DNA from: Bicyclus anynana
Lineage: Eukaryota; Arthropoda; Insecta; Lepidoptera; Nymphalidae
Reading direction: 5' to 3'
DNA length: 64,000 nucleotides
NCBI RefSeq assembly: GCF_947172395.1
Contig: NC_069107.1
Coordinates: 9,592,101 to 9,656,100 of the forward strand
Positions 52,961-63,181 of this stretch are shown one piece after another (positions within the stretch are counted from its first letter, which is position 1; the number at the start of each line of letters is the position of its first letter). A program made the position numbers and the translations under genes. The notes beneath the pieces are model-generated. The model saw nothing but the letters and a program-made list of their open reading frames with translations, had not been told where the DNA came from and did not search any database.

Positions 52961-53860
52961 TGTATCTTCTTTTTACAATAACTTAGAAGGTTGATTTTTC
53001 ACAGACTGTAGACCTGAGTACTTTTTTAACTCAATACTCTCTCACCGCGTTCCCGATAATAGGGTTTTGACAGTCAGTTGTACAACATAGTGGTCCCATA
53101 AGGGTTATGTAAGTAATGATAATAAACATTGTAAAGAATAATTATTTTATATTGCTGGACATACGTAAAAAAACGTGATTTTTTTACCACAAACAAAGAA
53201 TCTCCTTCTTTTTGGTAGTCGATGAAAAAATGACTGTTCAGAGGGCCTAGTGGCAGTTTGAAACGTGAATTTCTAAGAAATTGAAACAGTGCCATCTAGT
53301 GGAACACAATTATTCGATTCCATATAAATTCGCGTTTACGTTAACGCGATAGTAACAGTATGAAAATATTGAAAACTCCTACTTAACAAATCTTAACAAA
53401 TAGTAAAACTTGACGATTCTTATATATTGTTAGTTATTGATAGTGCTTGTAACATAAACATACTTGAATATTTTTTTTATTATTTTGATCCTTTTTGGGT
53501 ACGGAACCCTAGATAAAAAGCCTACAATGACGTTGCCATGTTAAATATTAGCTCAAGTCAGCGTATTAAGGTACATCTGGCAGTATCTGATAGGCTATCA
53601 CACGCTATCAGCTTGCGTCGTTATGTATCATCATCCATCATCATCTGAGAATCTTGACGTGATTTCGAAAAAAGAATGCGAAAATGTGCCATTTAGATAA
53701 ACGTTGTCGCTACGTCAACTTGTGTTACATTATCCTGTGTTGTATTGAAGTGTTATATAATTGTTACGTAACTTTCGACAGTTGTTACATAGTGTACTTT
53801 TGATTATAGTGTTGGTGATTTAATATAACAAGTGTAGTTATGCTTTTTAACCCTCTCTAA
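52961..53860. other. Unique AT-rich DNA
   Basis: 53497-53515 is a Rep-T end (GGGTACGGAACCCTA). No gene recognised. Confidence 0.45.
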
Positions 53861-53865
53861 TCTTA

Positions 53866-54095
53866 TTTTTCGATGATTAATTCTAACATTCGTCGTTTCA
53901 ACTACTATATTTAAGATTGGTGGTTAATTGGTGTAATTCAAATAAAATATGTACACGTTTTATTTTTATTATTATTAAAGTAAAACACTTACTAACGTTA
54001 TTTTCCGACGATAAATACTAACCTTCGTCGTTTCGACTACGGAATTTAATAATGGGGATTAAATGGTGTAATTCAAATAAAATGTGTATTTATAA
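53866..54095. repeat. 133-bp direct duplication
   Basis: TTCGTCGTTTCAACTACT / TTCGTCGTTTCGACTACG and GGTGTAATTCAAATAAAAT occur twice, 133 bp apart, at moderate divergence. Confidence 0.8.
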
Positions 54096-54917
54096 TAAAT
54101 GCTACATTTAAAGTAACTTTTAAGACACATTTATAACTCAAACAGCATTAAGAATGTGTTTATAATTTTCATGCAAAATTAAAAATTATTTTTTAATATA
54201 AAATGTAACCAAAATGAGAACAACAAATATTAAAAATAATTACAACGAATCGAAATTGTACAAAATTAAGTGATCATCTTTAATGCGACGTGTCAAAGAT
54301 GCTGGAATGGGTGGACTGAGATTAGCCAAAATATCGCCTGCACACGGTATTTTTAAATTCGCGTCGTCGAATCGACGAAGGCTAGTAATCTAGGGTTACA
54401 GGCTAAGAAAAATTATTTGTTATTTGTACATGTTTCAATCGTATTAACCAATTAAACATATAATTCCCTGTCTATGCTAATAATAATTAGATAGACGTCA
54501 GGCACGCGATTTTAATTCTACACCAATTACCTATACATTCGTATAAATGACTAATCACAAACTAAATAGTACTATTATTTCGTGCCAACTCATTATCTTT
54601 TAATTAATTAATAAGTGATTAATGGATTGCCGCGGATTCATCGATCATATACATTAATCCGTGTTATGTTTCATTTTTGTAATCTTTAAATTTATAATAA
54701 TTAATCTAATAATAATAAGTAATAATGTATTATTGTTGTTTATTACTGACAGTTTTATTATTTTATATTTATTACTGGCGTCCGACACTTTGTCCGAGTT
54801 GAATTTGGTTTCTTACAAATCGCTAGAATAAACGTATGTAACTATGTATTTGAGTTTTTTTTATCTTTTTTGCAATAATCGGCTCTTAGATTATATTATA
54901 TTTTATATCATCATCAG
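54096..54917. other. AT-rich DNA rich in TAAT cores
   Basis: 54350-54385 has a GTCGTCGAATCGACGAAGG quasi-palindrome; 54440-54660 is dense in ATTA/TAAT and ATCGAT motifs. 54773-54820 may be an old Helitron end (CTGGCGTCCGACACTTTGTC). Confidence 0.35.
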
Positions 54918-55028
54918 TCAGACCTGGACCAATTATGAAACCTCAATCAGACCAGCCGGGTATCGAACCCATAACCTCCATCTTGAAAATCCACTGCGCA
55001 TACCACTGTGACACGGAGGCCGTCAAAA
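54918..55028 (-). mobile_element. SINE-A head half
   Basis: TCAGACCTGGACCAATTATG, box B GGGTATCGAACCC and head GACACGGAGGCCGTC; the tail is absent. Confidence 0.88.
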
Positions 55029-55479
55029 ATTTGAAATTGATTTATTTTCAAAAGTATATCTTTTTAAAAATTACACAAAATTTAGCACTCCTTCACATCA
55101 GCTGCTAACTCAGACCAATTACCAAAGGACCTGCATCGTTAGTCGTTATAACTCTGTCAAAACTATATGATCATGATCTAACGTGCTTATACAGCGTCTA
55201 CAGAATCGGTGTTTCATTGTGTCGAAATTACACGTGCGTGTATAACGATTTAAATCTATAGTTGTGTGTAGTGTAAGAACACAGGATATATTTACCTCGT
55301 CCCTCTCAAAAAACGACAGACAATTTTGCTGCTAAGTGACAAAGCAAACTTAAATAGTAGCGCACTATCTAATCTCTACGTCGATGCACGTCAGTAAGCG
55401 CTTAGCAACGTCAAAAAATCATAAAATTTTAGAAAACTCATAAAATATAATCTTTAACGTAATCCGCATCGTTCATATC
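55029..55479. other. Unrecognised spacer
   Basis: No feature supported. Confidence 0.5.
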
Positions 55480-55645
55480 GGACGCATCGTATCAAAAGAA
55501 TCGTAGTAATTTTTGTATCGAAAGTCATACAAGTGCGTCCACTGATCCGTATCGTAGGACAGATCTCATCGAACGGATTGTCTATCGTAAACTAAAAATT
55601 CGCTTGATGCAATGCATCCGATACCTACGATGCAGATATGTGGAC
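55480..55645. repeat. CGTATCGGA-type repeat
   Basis: CGGACGCATCGTATCAAAAG, GTCCACTGATCCGTATCGTA and ATCCGATACCTACGATGCAG give inverted ATCCGTATCG/CGATGCAT cores; related to 25279. Confidence 0.45.
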
Positions 55646-56280
55646 GCCTAACAATATGCAATACATACACATATCATCTTCACGGCTCATTCTGTATCTC
55701 CCTAGCTTCATCCATGCTCATCAATTATTTCATACAAGTTGTACGATTAAGGGTACGTTTGACTAGATCTTTATTGAGTATGCCCTGGATTTAGTATAGG
55801 AACGTTTGCCTTGGCCTTCTCCTTTCCAACATTTCCATTCAAGGGTGGTTGCCTGTTGGATGTGCCTTATAAATTCCTTTATTACTCTACTAGCATTTAT
55901 CATTTACGTCAGATAATTTATCCCAGATGGGTAAATGTTCTACAGTTATTGAAATACTAGGCGATACCTGCGACTGTACTCATCTATCTCGCGCGGACCC
56001 TTTAGTTCTTCTAGATAATAAGTAGCATGATATATTTATAATCTAACTATGTGTGATTAAGAAACAAACATCCAAACTCAAATATATTTAATGTAGGTAT
56101 AATATACCCGTAAATACTCGTAAAATCTTCAGTTCTAAAACCATAGATAAAGGTTAGGTCTCCCTCATCGTAGCAAAGAGAGATAGATTAATCATTTGGG
56201 TTAAAAACTTTAAGTAAAAATTTAGTAGCTGTCAAATCACATTTTAATTTTATATCATTTCTACTATAGCAGTCTTGTGA
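55646..56280. other. Unique DNA upstream of candidate exon
   Basis: 55975-56070 weakly resembles a Helitron (AATAAGTAGCATGATAT). No promoter motif clear enough to annotate. Confidence 0.4.
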
Positions 56281-56498
56281 CTATGATACATAATCAGAAC
56301 TTCGAAAAACCGCGGATGTGATCAAAAATCAATCAACTTTACAGAACAAAGTGTGTCAAAAGCTTTAACTAAGTTTACAGACCAAACCAAAGTGACAAAA
56401 GTGTTTAAACACAAAAGTGAGTGAATCAAACAATATTAAAAGTGATATGAAGTGATAATGGCACGAACAGAAGGCACGGAGTAGTGACATGACTGTGA
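56281..56498 (+). promoter_or_regulatory. Leader-like sequence before candidate exon
   Basis: ACAGAACAAAGTGTGTCAAA, CAAAGTGACAAAAGTG and AAAAGTGATATGAAGTGATA have the AAAGTG-rich character common in insect 5' UTRs. Two short upstream frames start at ATG 56458 (stop 56482-56484) and ATG 56489 (stop 56501-56503). Start site not determined. Confidence 0.4.
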
Positions 56499-56644
56499 GG
56501 TGACGCCGGTGCGCCGGCTGGTGTGCCCAACATTCCCCTGCTAAAGATCCTGCGCCAGGGCCCGGAGACTTGTCAGGACATCTGCAAGATGACCAAGGGC
56601 CCTCGGAAGGTTAAGCTAGTCATTGTAGTCAACAATAAGAAAGA
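56499..56644 (+). CDS. Candidate host first coding exon, product unknown
   Basis: Open in one frame from 56499 (after TGA 56496-56498) to the donor AAAGA|GTGAGT at 56644/56645, phase 2. The reading GDAGAPAGVPNIPLLKILRQ, GPETCQDICKMTKGPRKVKL, VIVVNNKK has mostly G/C third positions in an otherwise AT-rich region and is not shared with any repeat in the window. The first in-frame ATG is at 56589, so either translation starts there (MTKGPRKVKL...) or an upstream exon joins near 56499. No signal peptide or motif recognised; the KVKLVIVV strand-like stretch is the only notable segment. The rest of the gene would lie beyond 64000. Alternative: fragment of an unrecognised retrogene. Confidence 0.5.
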
Positions 56645-56967
56645 GTGAGTATCTACAATAATTGTTATTTCTTACATCACATCTGACATCTAAGCAGGGT
56701 CGGCCCGTCCATACGGCGCAAGGAGCAGTCGTTCCAGGCTCCAAATCCTAGAGAGCGCCTTAATGATAATCCTAGTCAACCGTACTGTGCCTGATTTTCA
56801 GTTAGTCACCCCAGAGTATGGTCAAGATCTTCGCGTTCCATTCTTACTTTCCTCTCATAATTTGGTATAAGTATCTGCATATTATTAGGAGCAAACAGGA
56901 TAGGCGCCATAATTGGATCTCGCTCCATTTTAAAATTTACTTCGGGCCGGCGCTAAGTCTAAGAACT

Positions 56968-57130
56968 CGAGAACCTCAGACCTTCGTCATATTGTAAAAG
57001 CTGAAAGTTTGTCAGCTCATGCTCCTTGCCATAAGTAAGTACTGCAGCCAATTATGGAGTGGCAAATATGGTAGTACTATGGCCGTGGTGGCTTTGGGAG
57101 GTAGCAGTATTTAAGGATCCACTCTCAACC
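56968..57130 (-). repeat. Rep-F copy, left inverted partner
   Basis: CAGACCTTCGTCATATTG, GCTGAAAGTTTGTCAGCTCA and GCAGCCAATTATGGAGTGGC; mirrored by 57378-57535. Confidence 0.75.
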
Positions 57131-57250
57131 GTCTAAGTATAAAGTGTAATTTTGTTTATGTTTTCCTCACCATTATAGATATTCCCAGTCGCCAGTCACC
57201 TAGTTTCGCGACAACCCTTCGAAAATCACCATTTAATTTTAAGCGAAGAG

Positions 57251-57315
57251 TTGCCATGAAGCCAATTATCTGGCGAATGGGGGATCCATACGCCAGATAA
57301 TTGACTTCATGGCAA
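57251..57315. repeat. 25-bp inverted repeat, 15-nt loop
   Basis: TTGCCATGAAGCCAATTATC then TGGCG, and its complement at 57291-57315 with one mismatch. It sits between the two Rep-F copies. Confidence 0.92.
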
Positions 57316-57377
57316 ACCTATATATAATTTCTCATATTATTCCGATAAAAATATAAAAAAAATATACTTTATACTTA

Positions 57378-57535
57378 GGTGATTGAGGGTCTGGACCCTT
57401 GAAACCTGCTATCTCCCAAAACCACCACGGTCCAAACTCCATAATTGATTACGGTATTTATCTATAATAGGATCATGAGCTGACAAACTTTCAGCATTTA
57501 ATAAATGACGAAGGTCTGGCTATCGCGGGCTACAA
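57378..57535 (+). repeat. Rep-F copy, right inverted partner
   Basis: ACCACCACGGTCCAAACTCC, GAGCTGACAAACTTTCAGCA and ACGAAGGTCTGGCTATCGCG. Confidence 0.75.
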
Positions 57536-58080
57536 TATCTAATATCTGAAGAGTATCTACAATAATTGGTATTTGTTATTTTTATGTAATTCTTGTAGGA
57601 ACTAGCAAACCGAACAACATTCTTCGTAAACTTTCTGTTTATTTTATTAAAATATTTGGTGGTATTGTAAGGAAACGAAATTATGAAATTTGACTGGAAA
57701 ATTTCACGAATGTTGTAAAAATGGGTATATTTATAGAATTTTGAGGTGCTCAATTCGAAAAAAAGGTTAAAATATTCATTAAATATTTATATAATCCATA
57801 TCCGAGATCCACGAATCTCAATTGTGTGCTCAGGACCAAACTTAAGACCTCCATAAAAAGCTTTTACAATTGCGTCACCGAGATAATCAAAGTTTAAATA
57901 ATAAAGAATGTAGACCATCACTGAAATAACACACTAACACGTATGATAACAGAAGTACCATTATCAGTGGGCTGATACCTAAGCATAATTACTTTTAAGA
58001 GGGATTTAATTGTGTGACTTCACAATTTCTGATAGCTAGGATTTACTACGTGTCACATATCTAGTTATTTGTCCACGTCA
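57536..58080. other. AT-rich spacer
   Basis: Nothing recognised. Confidence 0.5.
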
Positions 58081-58084
58081 TGTT

Positions 58085-58145
58085 GATTGAATAGTCCAGG
58101 AGCTGGGGAGCATTTTTCCAATTGAATACTATCAAGCATAAATTT
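58085..58145 (+). repeat. Rep-G end
   Basis: GCTGGGGAGCATTTTTCCAA and TACTATCAAGCATAAATTTA. Confidence 0.5.
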
Positions 58146-58559
58146 ACTTATAACACATAGATAGTATGTAGTCGCAGGATTCGTAAGCTTTTTTATGTGC
58201 CCCGAAATAGGAGCCCTCGACGCATCGCTACGCTATGATATGTACGCTATGATATGTACGCTAGTGTGCGTTTCGGACTATACTGAAATTAGCTTAGCTA
58301 TTACGCTCACATAGTCACAGAAGTGGCTTACGTTTGGAGTAAAAATTGTTAGGTGGTGCGAGTCTTTAGGTTATTAGTCTAAGCTATCAAATACATTTTC
58401 CTTAAGTAAAATGTAAAATGTAATAAAGTGAATAATTTTAAAGTTGTGGGCGGCTTTTGTTTAATAAAGATGTTTCATTTTCTTTTTAGTAATTCTTAAT
58501 CTAGGATAACTCAACTAAATGCAACTGCCTCAAAATGGCAACAATAAAAGCTAAAACAA
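58146..58559. other. Unrecognised spacer with 15-bp duplication
   Basis: CGCTATGATATGTA occurs twice at 58229-58258. Otherwise nothing. Confidence 0.5.
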
Positions 58560-58800
58560 AAAGTTCTAGTCCGGGGAGCATTCTTACATTTGATTACTAT
58601 CAAGTTAATTTTCCGTGAGTAGCTTCATCTTGGTGAGACGCTCAAGTTTTATATTTACGAAAATTCATGATTCTGGTAGCTAACTACTAGGTAATGAAAA
58701 TTAAAATTTCTGAGCGTCGGAAAAAGATAACGTACCACGCAATTTGTAGGATAATGTGGCTGTCTAGTTTATAACTATTAATTAAGCAGTAAAAAAACAG
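58560..58800 (+). repeat. Rep-G copy
   Basis: TCCGGGGAGCATTCTTACAT, ACTAGGTAATGAAAATTAAA and GATAACGTACCACGCAATTT; counterpart of 39340-40090. Confidence 0.6.
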
Positions 58801-59235
58801 TGAAAAAAAGTGAAAAGAGTGGTGAAAAAATAATTTTTCACTAGTCTTGCTCAAAAACACTGTTATCTATTGTTATTCGTAAATAGAATCATCATAGGTG
58901 GGTACGAGTAAATAATATGTAAGGCCCTGATTTTTTGATAAAAAATTAAAACAAAATGCAGCGTTCTTGTCTCTGGAATGCGTATTTTTATTTATTTGAT
59001 TTTCATTGAGTTGCGAGCTGCGTCTCCAAAAAGAATTTTAACATTCAATACTGTACTGAATTATTTTATTTTCTCGCAATCGTAGTGAAAAGTAGAGTGT
59101 AACACGCGGGGCTAAATCCATTATAAACTCGATTTCTATTTAGCGACCCTCGCCTTACGGCTCGTGCCCTAAAAACCTCGTACATAATGGGTCTTTTTAG
59201 CCCCTTGTATAACAATCTACTATTGTTTTTATTTT
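58801..59235 (-). repeat. Rep-H, inverted copy
   Basis: CTTGCTCAAAAACACTGTTA, AATGCAGCGTTCTTGTCTCT, CACGCGGGGCTAAATCCATT and CGCCTTACGGCTCGTGCCCT are the reverse of 41085-41625. Confidence 0.75.
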
Positions 59236-59482
59236 TTAATCTTTAATCATTCTTGATTGTCGTAACCAATCTATGTTTAAGGGCATATTCTCAGTATCGG
59301 CCCTGACGGTTGAGTCATCGAATCAACGACCCTCGTAGCGTGCGCGTCAATCCACCAGCTGACACTAACCCATTGATGGGTCAACTGCAATTAACTGCTC
59401 TGGGAAAGTATGCCGATTAATAACCAGTCGGTCTTTGTGTCCCTATTAAGTACTCAGTATTATATGTTCAACTAACCGTTCC

Positions 59483-59548
59483 CGTGGTTAGGCTATGTGG
59501 TTTCGTAGAGGTCGTAGGTTCGAATGCTAGGTCGGGCTATGAGATACG
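59483..59548 (+). mobile_element. tRNA-like SINE head (SINE-E-like)
   Basis: CGTGGTTAGGCTATGTGG and GTAGGTTCGAATGCTAGG are spaced like box A and box B. Confidence 0.45.
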
Positions 59549-59561
59549 TTACGTTACGTTA

Positions 59562-59873
59562 TTAACCCATATACGGCTCACTGAGCTGACTGACTGACTG
59601 AGCTCGAGTCTCCTCTCAGAATGAGAGGGGTTAGGCCAATAGTCCACCACGCTGGCCCAATGCGGATTGGCAGACTTCACACACGCAGAGAATTAAGAAA
59701 TTCTCTGGTATGCAGGTTTCCTCACGATGTTTTTCTTCACCGTTTGAGACACGTGATATTTAATTTCTTAAAATGCACACAACTGAAAAGTTGGAGGTGC
59801 ATGCCCCGTACCGGATTCGAACCCACACCCTCCGGAATCGGAGGCAGAGGTCATATCCACTGGGCTATCACGA
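59562..59873 (-). mobile_element. SINE-B, full length, with GACT expansion
   Basis: AACCCATATACGGCTCACTG, an inserted (GACT)n at 59586-59599, hairpin GAGAATGAGAGG, body, box B and GGGCTATCACG. Confidence 0.94.
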
Positions 59874-59917
59874 CTCTCGGCTATGAGATACTGGAGTTAT
59901 AATTCACAGCGGGTATT

Positions 59918-60199
59918 TTTTTTTTTAATTCTTTACAACTTACCCTTTGCAATTTCACCTGATGGATGATGCAGTCTAAGATGGAAGCTAACTTGTTAGG
60001 AGGAGGATGCAAATCCACACCCCTAACGGTTTCTACACAACATCGTACCGGAACGCTAAATCGCTTGCCTGTACGTCTTTGCCGGTAGGGTGTTAACCAC
60101 GGCCGAAGCCAGCCAGAACTGGACCAATGAAGAAAATCTCAATCTGCCCAGCCGGGGATCGAACCCATTACCTGCGTTTTGTAAATCCACCGCGCATAA
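59918..60199 (-). mobile_element. SINE-A, near full length, several small deletions
   Basis: Poly(T), a tail missing GTAAGT, body, box B GGGGATCGAACCC; broken before box A at CCGCGCATAAATATT. Confidence 0.92.
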
Positions 60200-60426
60200 A
60201 TATTTATAAAACAAGTTATTGCGCCAAATAATTCAATCTACACTTCTTTGTCGACACTCTAATTGATATCGCATTGATAACAAATAACAAAATGTTGGAC
60301 TGTTTTGTATAAAAAATGAAAGTTGAACCAATTTGTTCCATCAAAGGAATTACATTGAACTTCGGAATAATTCATCAAGATCATTGGCATAAGTAAGTTA
60401 TTAGTTGTTTATCGACGAGTGTATTT
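60200..60426. other. AT-rich spacer
   Basis: Nothing recognised. Confidence 0.5.
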
Positions 60427-61165
60427 AGGGTTCCGTACGGCCTAGTGCGTTATTTAATGCACAAAAATACCGATAACGATACCCCACACCATGGACGATG
60501 ATAAAAAAACAATTTTCGTACTACGATGTTTTTTAAGTTGGTCGACTATAACGCTTTAAATGGAAATTTCTACTTAGCTGATAGTTTTTCTTCCAATTTC
60601 ATTATAATTATGTATATCCAACTTCTTGGGAATTTTTTCCATAAACTCATGTATGCAGTTCCGTGAAGCTATGAAAAGAGTTCTAATTTATTGATAAAAA
60701 AGGTACGGTCGTTTAAACGTATATTTTGATACTTTCAAGGGAATCAAAATTTATAGAATACTAGCTGACTAGCGGTTTCACCCGCGTGGTTCCCGTTCCC
60801 GCAAAAATACGGGAATAATATCTAGCCTTCCTCGATAAATTGGCTATCTAACACTGAAATTTTTAAAATTGGACCAGTTGTTCCTAAGATCAGCGGGTTT
60901 AAGCAAACGAATAAACAAATATTTAATACATTCCGTTGACCTAGAACTATGAAAATCTGGAAAAATATAAAAACTATTCATTTGTAATTAAATCATAAAA
61001 AATAGGGTCTTTATGGATAGGATGTGGGTTATTGTATGAAAGGCCTTAATTTGGACAAGCTAAAACAGGATTTTAAATTATTATTTTTATAATGTGAACA
61101 GTTTTCGTTTCATGACGAAAAATGATTTGTACGGAACCCTCGGTGCGTAAGTTGAACTCGTATTT
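60427..61165 (-). repeat. Rep-T copy containing a Helitron
   Basis: AGGGTTCCGTACGGCCTAGT at the left and TTTGTACGGAACCCTCGGTG with GTTGAACTCGTATTTGTCAC at the right. TTTCAAGGGAATCAAAATTT matches the 3958 copy reversed. Confidence 0.7.
60761..60942 (-). mobile_element. Lep1-like Helitron inside Rep-T
   Basis: CTAGCTGACTAGCGGTTTCA (3' end), CCTCGATAAATTGGCTATCT and ATCAGCGGGTTTAAGCAAAC; the 5' end is diverged. Confidence 0.85.
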
Positions 61166-61209
61166 GTCACAATTTTTTTTAAGAATATTTTTTAAATATG
61201 ACCAATATT

Positions 61210-61342
61210 CCCTTTCCCCTCCAACTAGTAGGAAAAGACTGTATTAGGAGTGGAAACGACAATAGACCAACGGGGTAGGGATCGAACCACCACCCCTCGG
61301 TGATGAGTCCGACCGCTCTTACCGTTGAGCTATTGAGGCAGT
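61210..61342 (-). mobile_element. SINE-D, uninterrupted copy
   Basis: CTTTCCCCTCCAACTAGTAG, GACAATAGACCAACGGGG, box B GGGATCGAACCACCACCC and CGTTGAGCTATTGAGGC. It shows what the split copy at 29937 looked like. Confidence 0.88.
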
Positions 61343-61612
61343 ATATTAAACGTAATATTAATTAGGTATTAATTAGGTACAATATGAATATAGTTTTACG
61401 CCATAGTTAATTTCATAACATTTTGCATAAGCAGGATGTCTTACTGGTTCTAAATAATTTATTGAAATTACGTCTTAAAATAGATAATTACTTTAAAACA
61501 TTAATTGGTGCATGTACAGTTATTAAAATATTGTAACTCGGTTTAATTGGAGTAATGGCGTGACACATTGGTTGTGTAATGTGAACATGCTTTTAGGATT
61601 AGTTTGTTATGT
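61343..61612. other. AT-rich spacer
   Basis: Nothing recognised. Confidence 0.5.
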
Positions 61613-61615
61613 AAG

Positions 61616-61661
61616 TACTGGTTTTTGAATACCAAATACGTTTGATATTCAAAAACCAGTA
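61616..61661. repeat. 16-bp inverted repeat
   Basis: TACTGGTTTTTGAATA and its exact complement at 61646-61661, 14-nt spacer. Confidence 0.9.
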
Positions 61662-61663
61662 GG

Positions 61664-61732
61664 TTTTGGTTCAGTAGGTGGTTAGCCTATGTAGCTTCAA
61701 ATGACGATATACTAGTTTCGAATCCTGGCTTT
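61664..61732 (+). mobile_element. tRNA-like SINE head (SINE-E-like)
   Basis: TCAGTAGGTGGTTAGCCTAT and TAGTTTCGAATCCTGGC. Confidence 0.5.
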
Positions 61733-61744
61733 CTTTTCTTTTAT

Positions 61745-62056
61745 TTTTCTTTCTTTTTTTTATTCTTTCCAAGTTAGCCATTGACTACAATCTCACCTGA
61801 TGGTATGTGATGATGCAACCTATGATGGAAGCGGGCTAACTTGTTAGGAGTAGGATGATAATCATCACCTTTTTCGGTTTCTATACGACATCGTCCGGAA
61901 TGCTAATTCGCTTGGCGGTACGTCTTTGCCGGTAAGGTAGTAACTAGCCACGGCCGAAGCCTCCCACCAGCCTGACCTGGATCAATTTCGGCCCAGCCGG
62001 GGATCGAACCCAGGACCTTCGTAAATTCACCGCGCATACCACTGCGAAGCCGTCTA
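61745..62056 (-). mobile_element. SINE-A, full length
   Basis: Poly(T), TCACCTGATGGTATGTGATG, body, box B GGGGATCGAACCC, head CGCATACCACTGCGAAGCC. Confidence 0.93.
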
Positions 62057-62096
62057 AATTTGTATGTATGATCATGGATAGAGTCATGGGTGCACC

Positions 62097-62213
62097 TTTT
62101 GTGGATTTTCATCCTCCTCTTAACAAGTTGGCCCGCTTCCATCTTAGCTTGCGTCATCACTTACCATCAGGTGAGATTGTAGTTAAGGGCTAACTTGTAA
62201 AAAGTAAAAAAAA
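62097..62213 (+). mobile_element. SINE-A tail half, opposite orientation
   Basis: TGTGGATTTTCATCCTCCTC to GGGCTAACTTGTAAAAAGTA, facing the 61745 copy 40 bp away. Confidence 0.9.
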
Positions 62214-62692
62214 GACATCAAATCTACTACTAAAAGGTGTCATGAAGACAAGTAGGTAAAAAGCTACCTATCTATTGTTTGAGTCGATAGTATCGCGCTA
62301 GTATAAAAAAAATCAGTAAGTCAGTTAATACACGATCGCATTATGATTAGTATAATGACAGGAAGACCCCCCCCCCCCCCCCCGCCACTCTACCACCACG
62401 CTTCCGCGTCGATCGCGACAGTCATCGCTGGATGATGGTCATTACCATTTACCAGCAGTAGCGTGCGACGGTACCACACAAGGACGGCTAAACCGATTTC
62501 CTGACCGATTATGATGATACAATCCGAATGAAGATACTTTTCACCGATTTATTTGTATTTATGCGAGCCAGGTTTACTTTACTTTATGAAATTGTAAGCC
62601 GATCCTACCTTAGGTAAATACGATAGTCAATTTCTGAAATTTGGACTTTTTTTCCCCAGGGATGAAAAATCACTTGCATCCAGAAACCTGTT
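62214..62692. other. Mixed spacer with a 17-base C run
   Basis: Homopolymer C at 62367-62383; the rest is unclassified. Confidence 0.6.
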
Positions 62693-62694
62693 CT

Positions 62695-63022
62695 TTTTTT
62701 TATTCTTTACAAGTTAGCCTGTGACTACAATCTCACCTGCTGGTAAGTGATGATACAGTCTAAGATGGAAGCGGGCTAACTTGTTAGGAGGAGGATGAAA
62801 ATCCACACTCCTTTTCGGTTTCTACACGACATCGTACCGGAACGCTAAATCGCTTGGCGATACGTCTTTGCCGGTAGGGTGGTAACTAGCCACGGCCAAA
62901 GCCTCCCACCAGCCAGACCTGGACCAATTAAGAAAATCTCAATCGGCCCAGCCGGGGATCGAACCCAAGACCTCCGTTTTGTAAGTCCACCGCGCATACC
63001 ACAGCGCCACGGAGCCCGTCAA
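62695..63022 (-). mobile_element. SINE-A, full length, well preserved
   Basis: Poly(T), ACAAGTTAGCCTGTGACTAC, complete body, box B GGGGATCGAACCC, head GCGCCACGGAGCCCGTC. Good reference copy for the family. Confidence 0.95.
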
Positions 63023-63045
63023 ACGAGGAGGAGGAGTTTATTTAG

Positions 63046-63181
63046 AGTGGAATTCATAGACGGTGTAGGGGCACCCCCAGGGGATCATTCAGCCGGTGAG
63101 GGTTTAAATTAACCCCTATTTGTTTGAGAATTTGTCACTCGGCGGGTGAATGATCCCCTTAGAAAGTCTATGAATTCCACT
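63046..63181. mobile_element. MITE-4, complete
   Basis: Perfect 16-bp ends AGTGGAATTCATAGAC / GTCTATGAATTCCACT, with inner GGGGATCATTCA / TGAATGATCCCC also inverted. Half copies occur at 44136 and 44486. Superfamily not determined. Confidence 0.88.

Noticed and set aside
58475..58495. Splice acceptor TTTTCTTTTTAG for the exon at 56.5 kb
   Set aside because: Downstream sequence has early stops in the required phase and no coding bias.
59621..59902. 93-codon open frame
   Set aside because: Entirely within a SINE-B copy; the same peptide appears wherever that SINE is intact.
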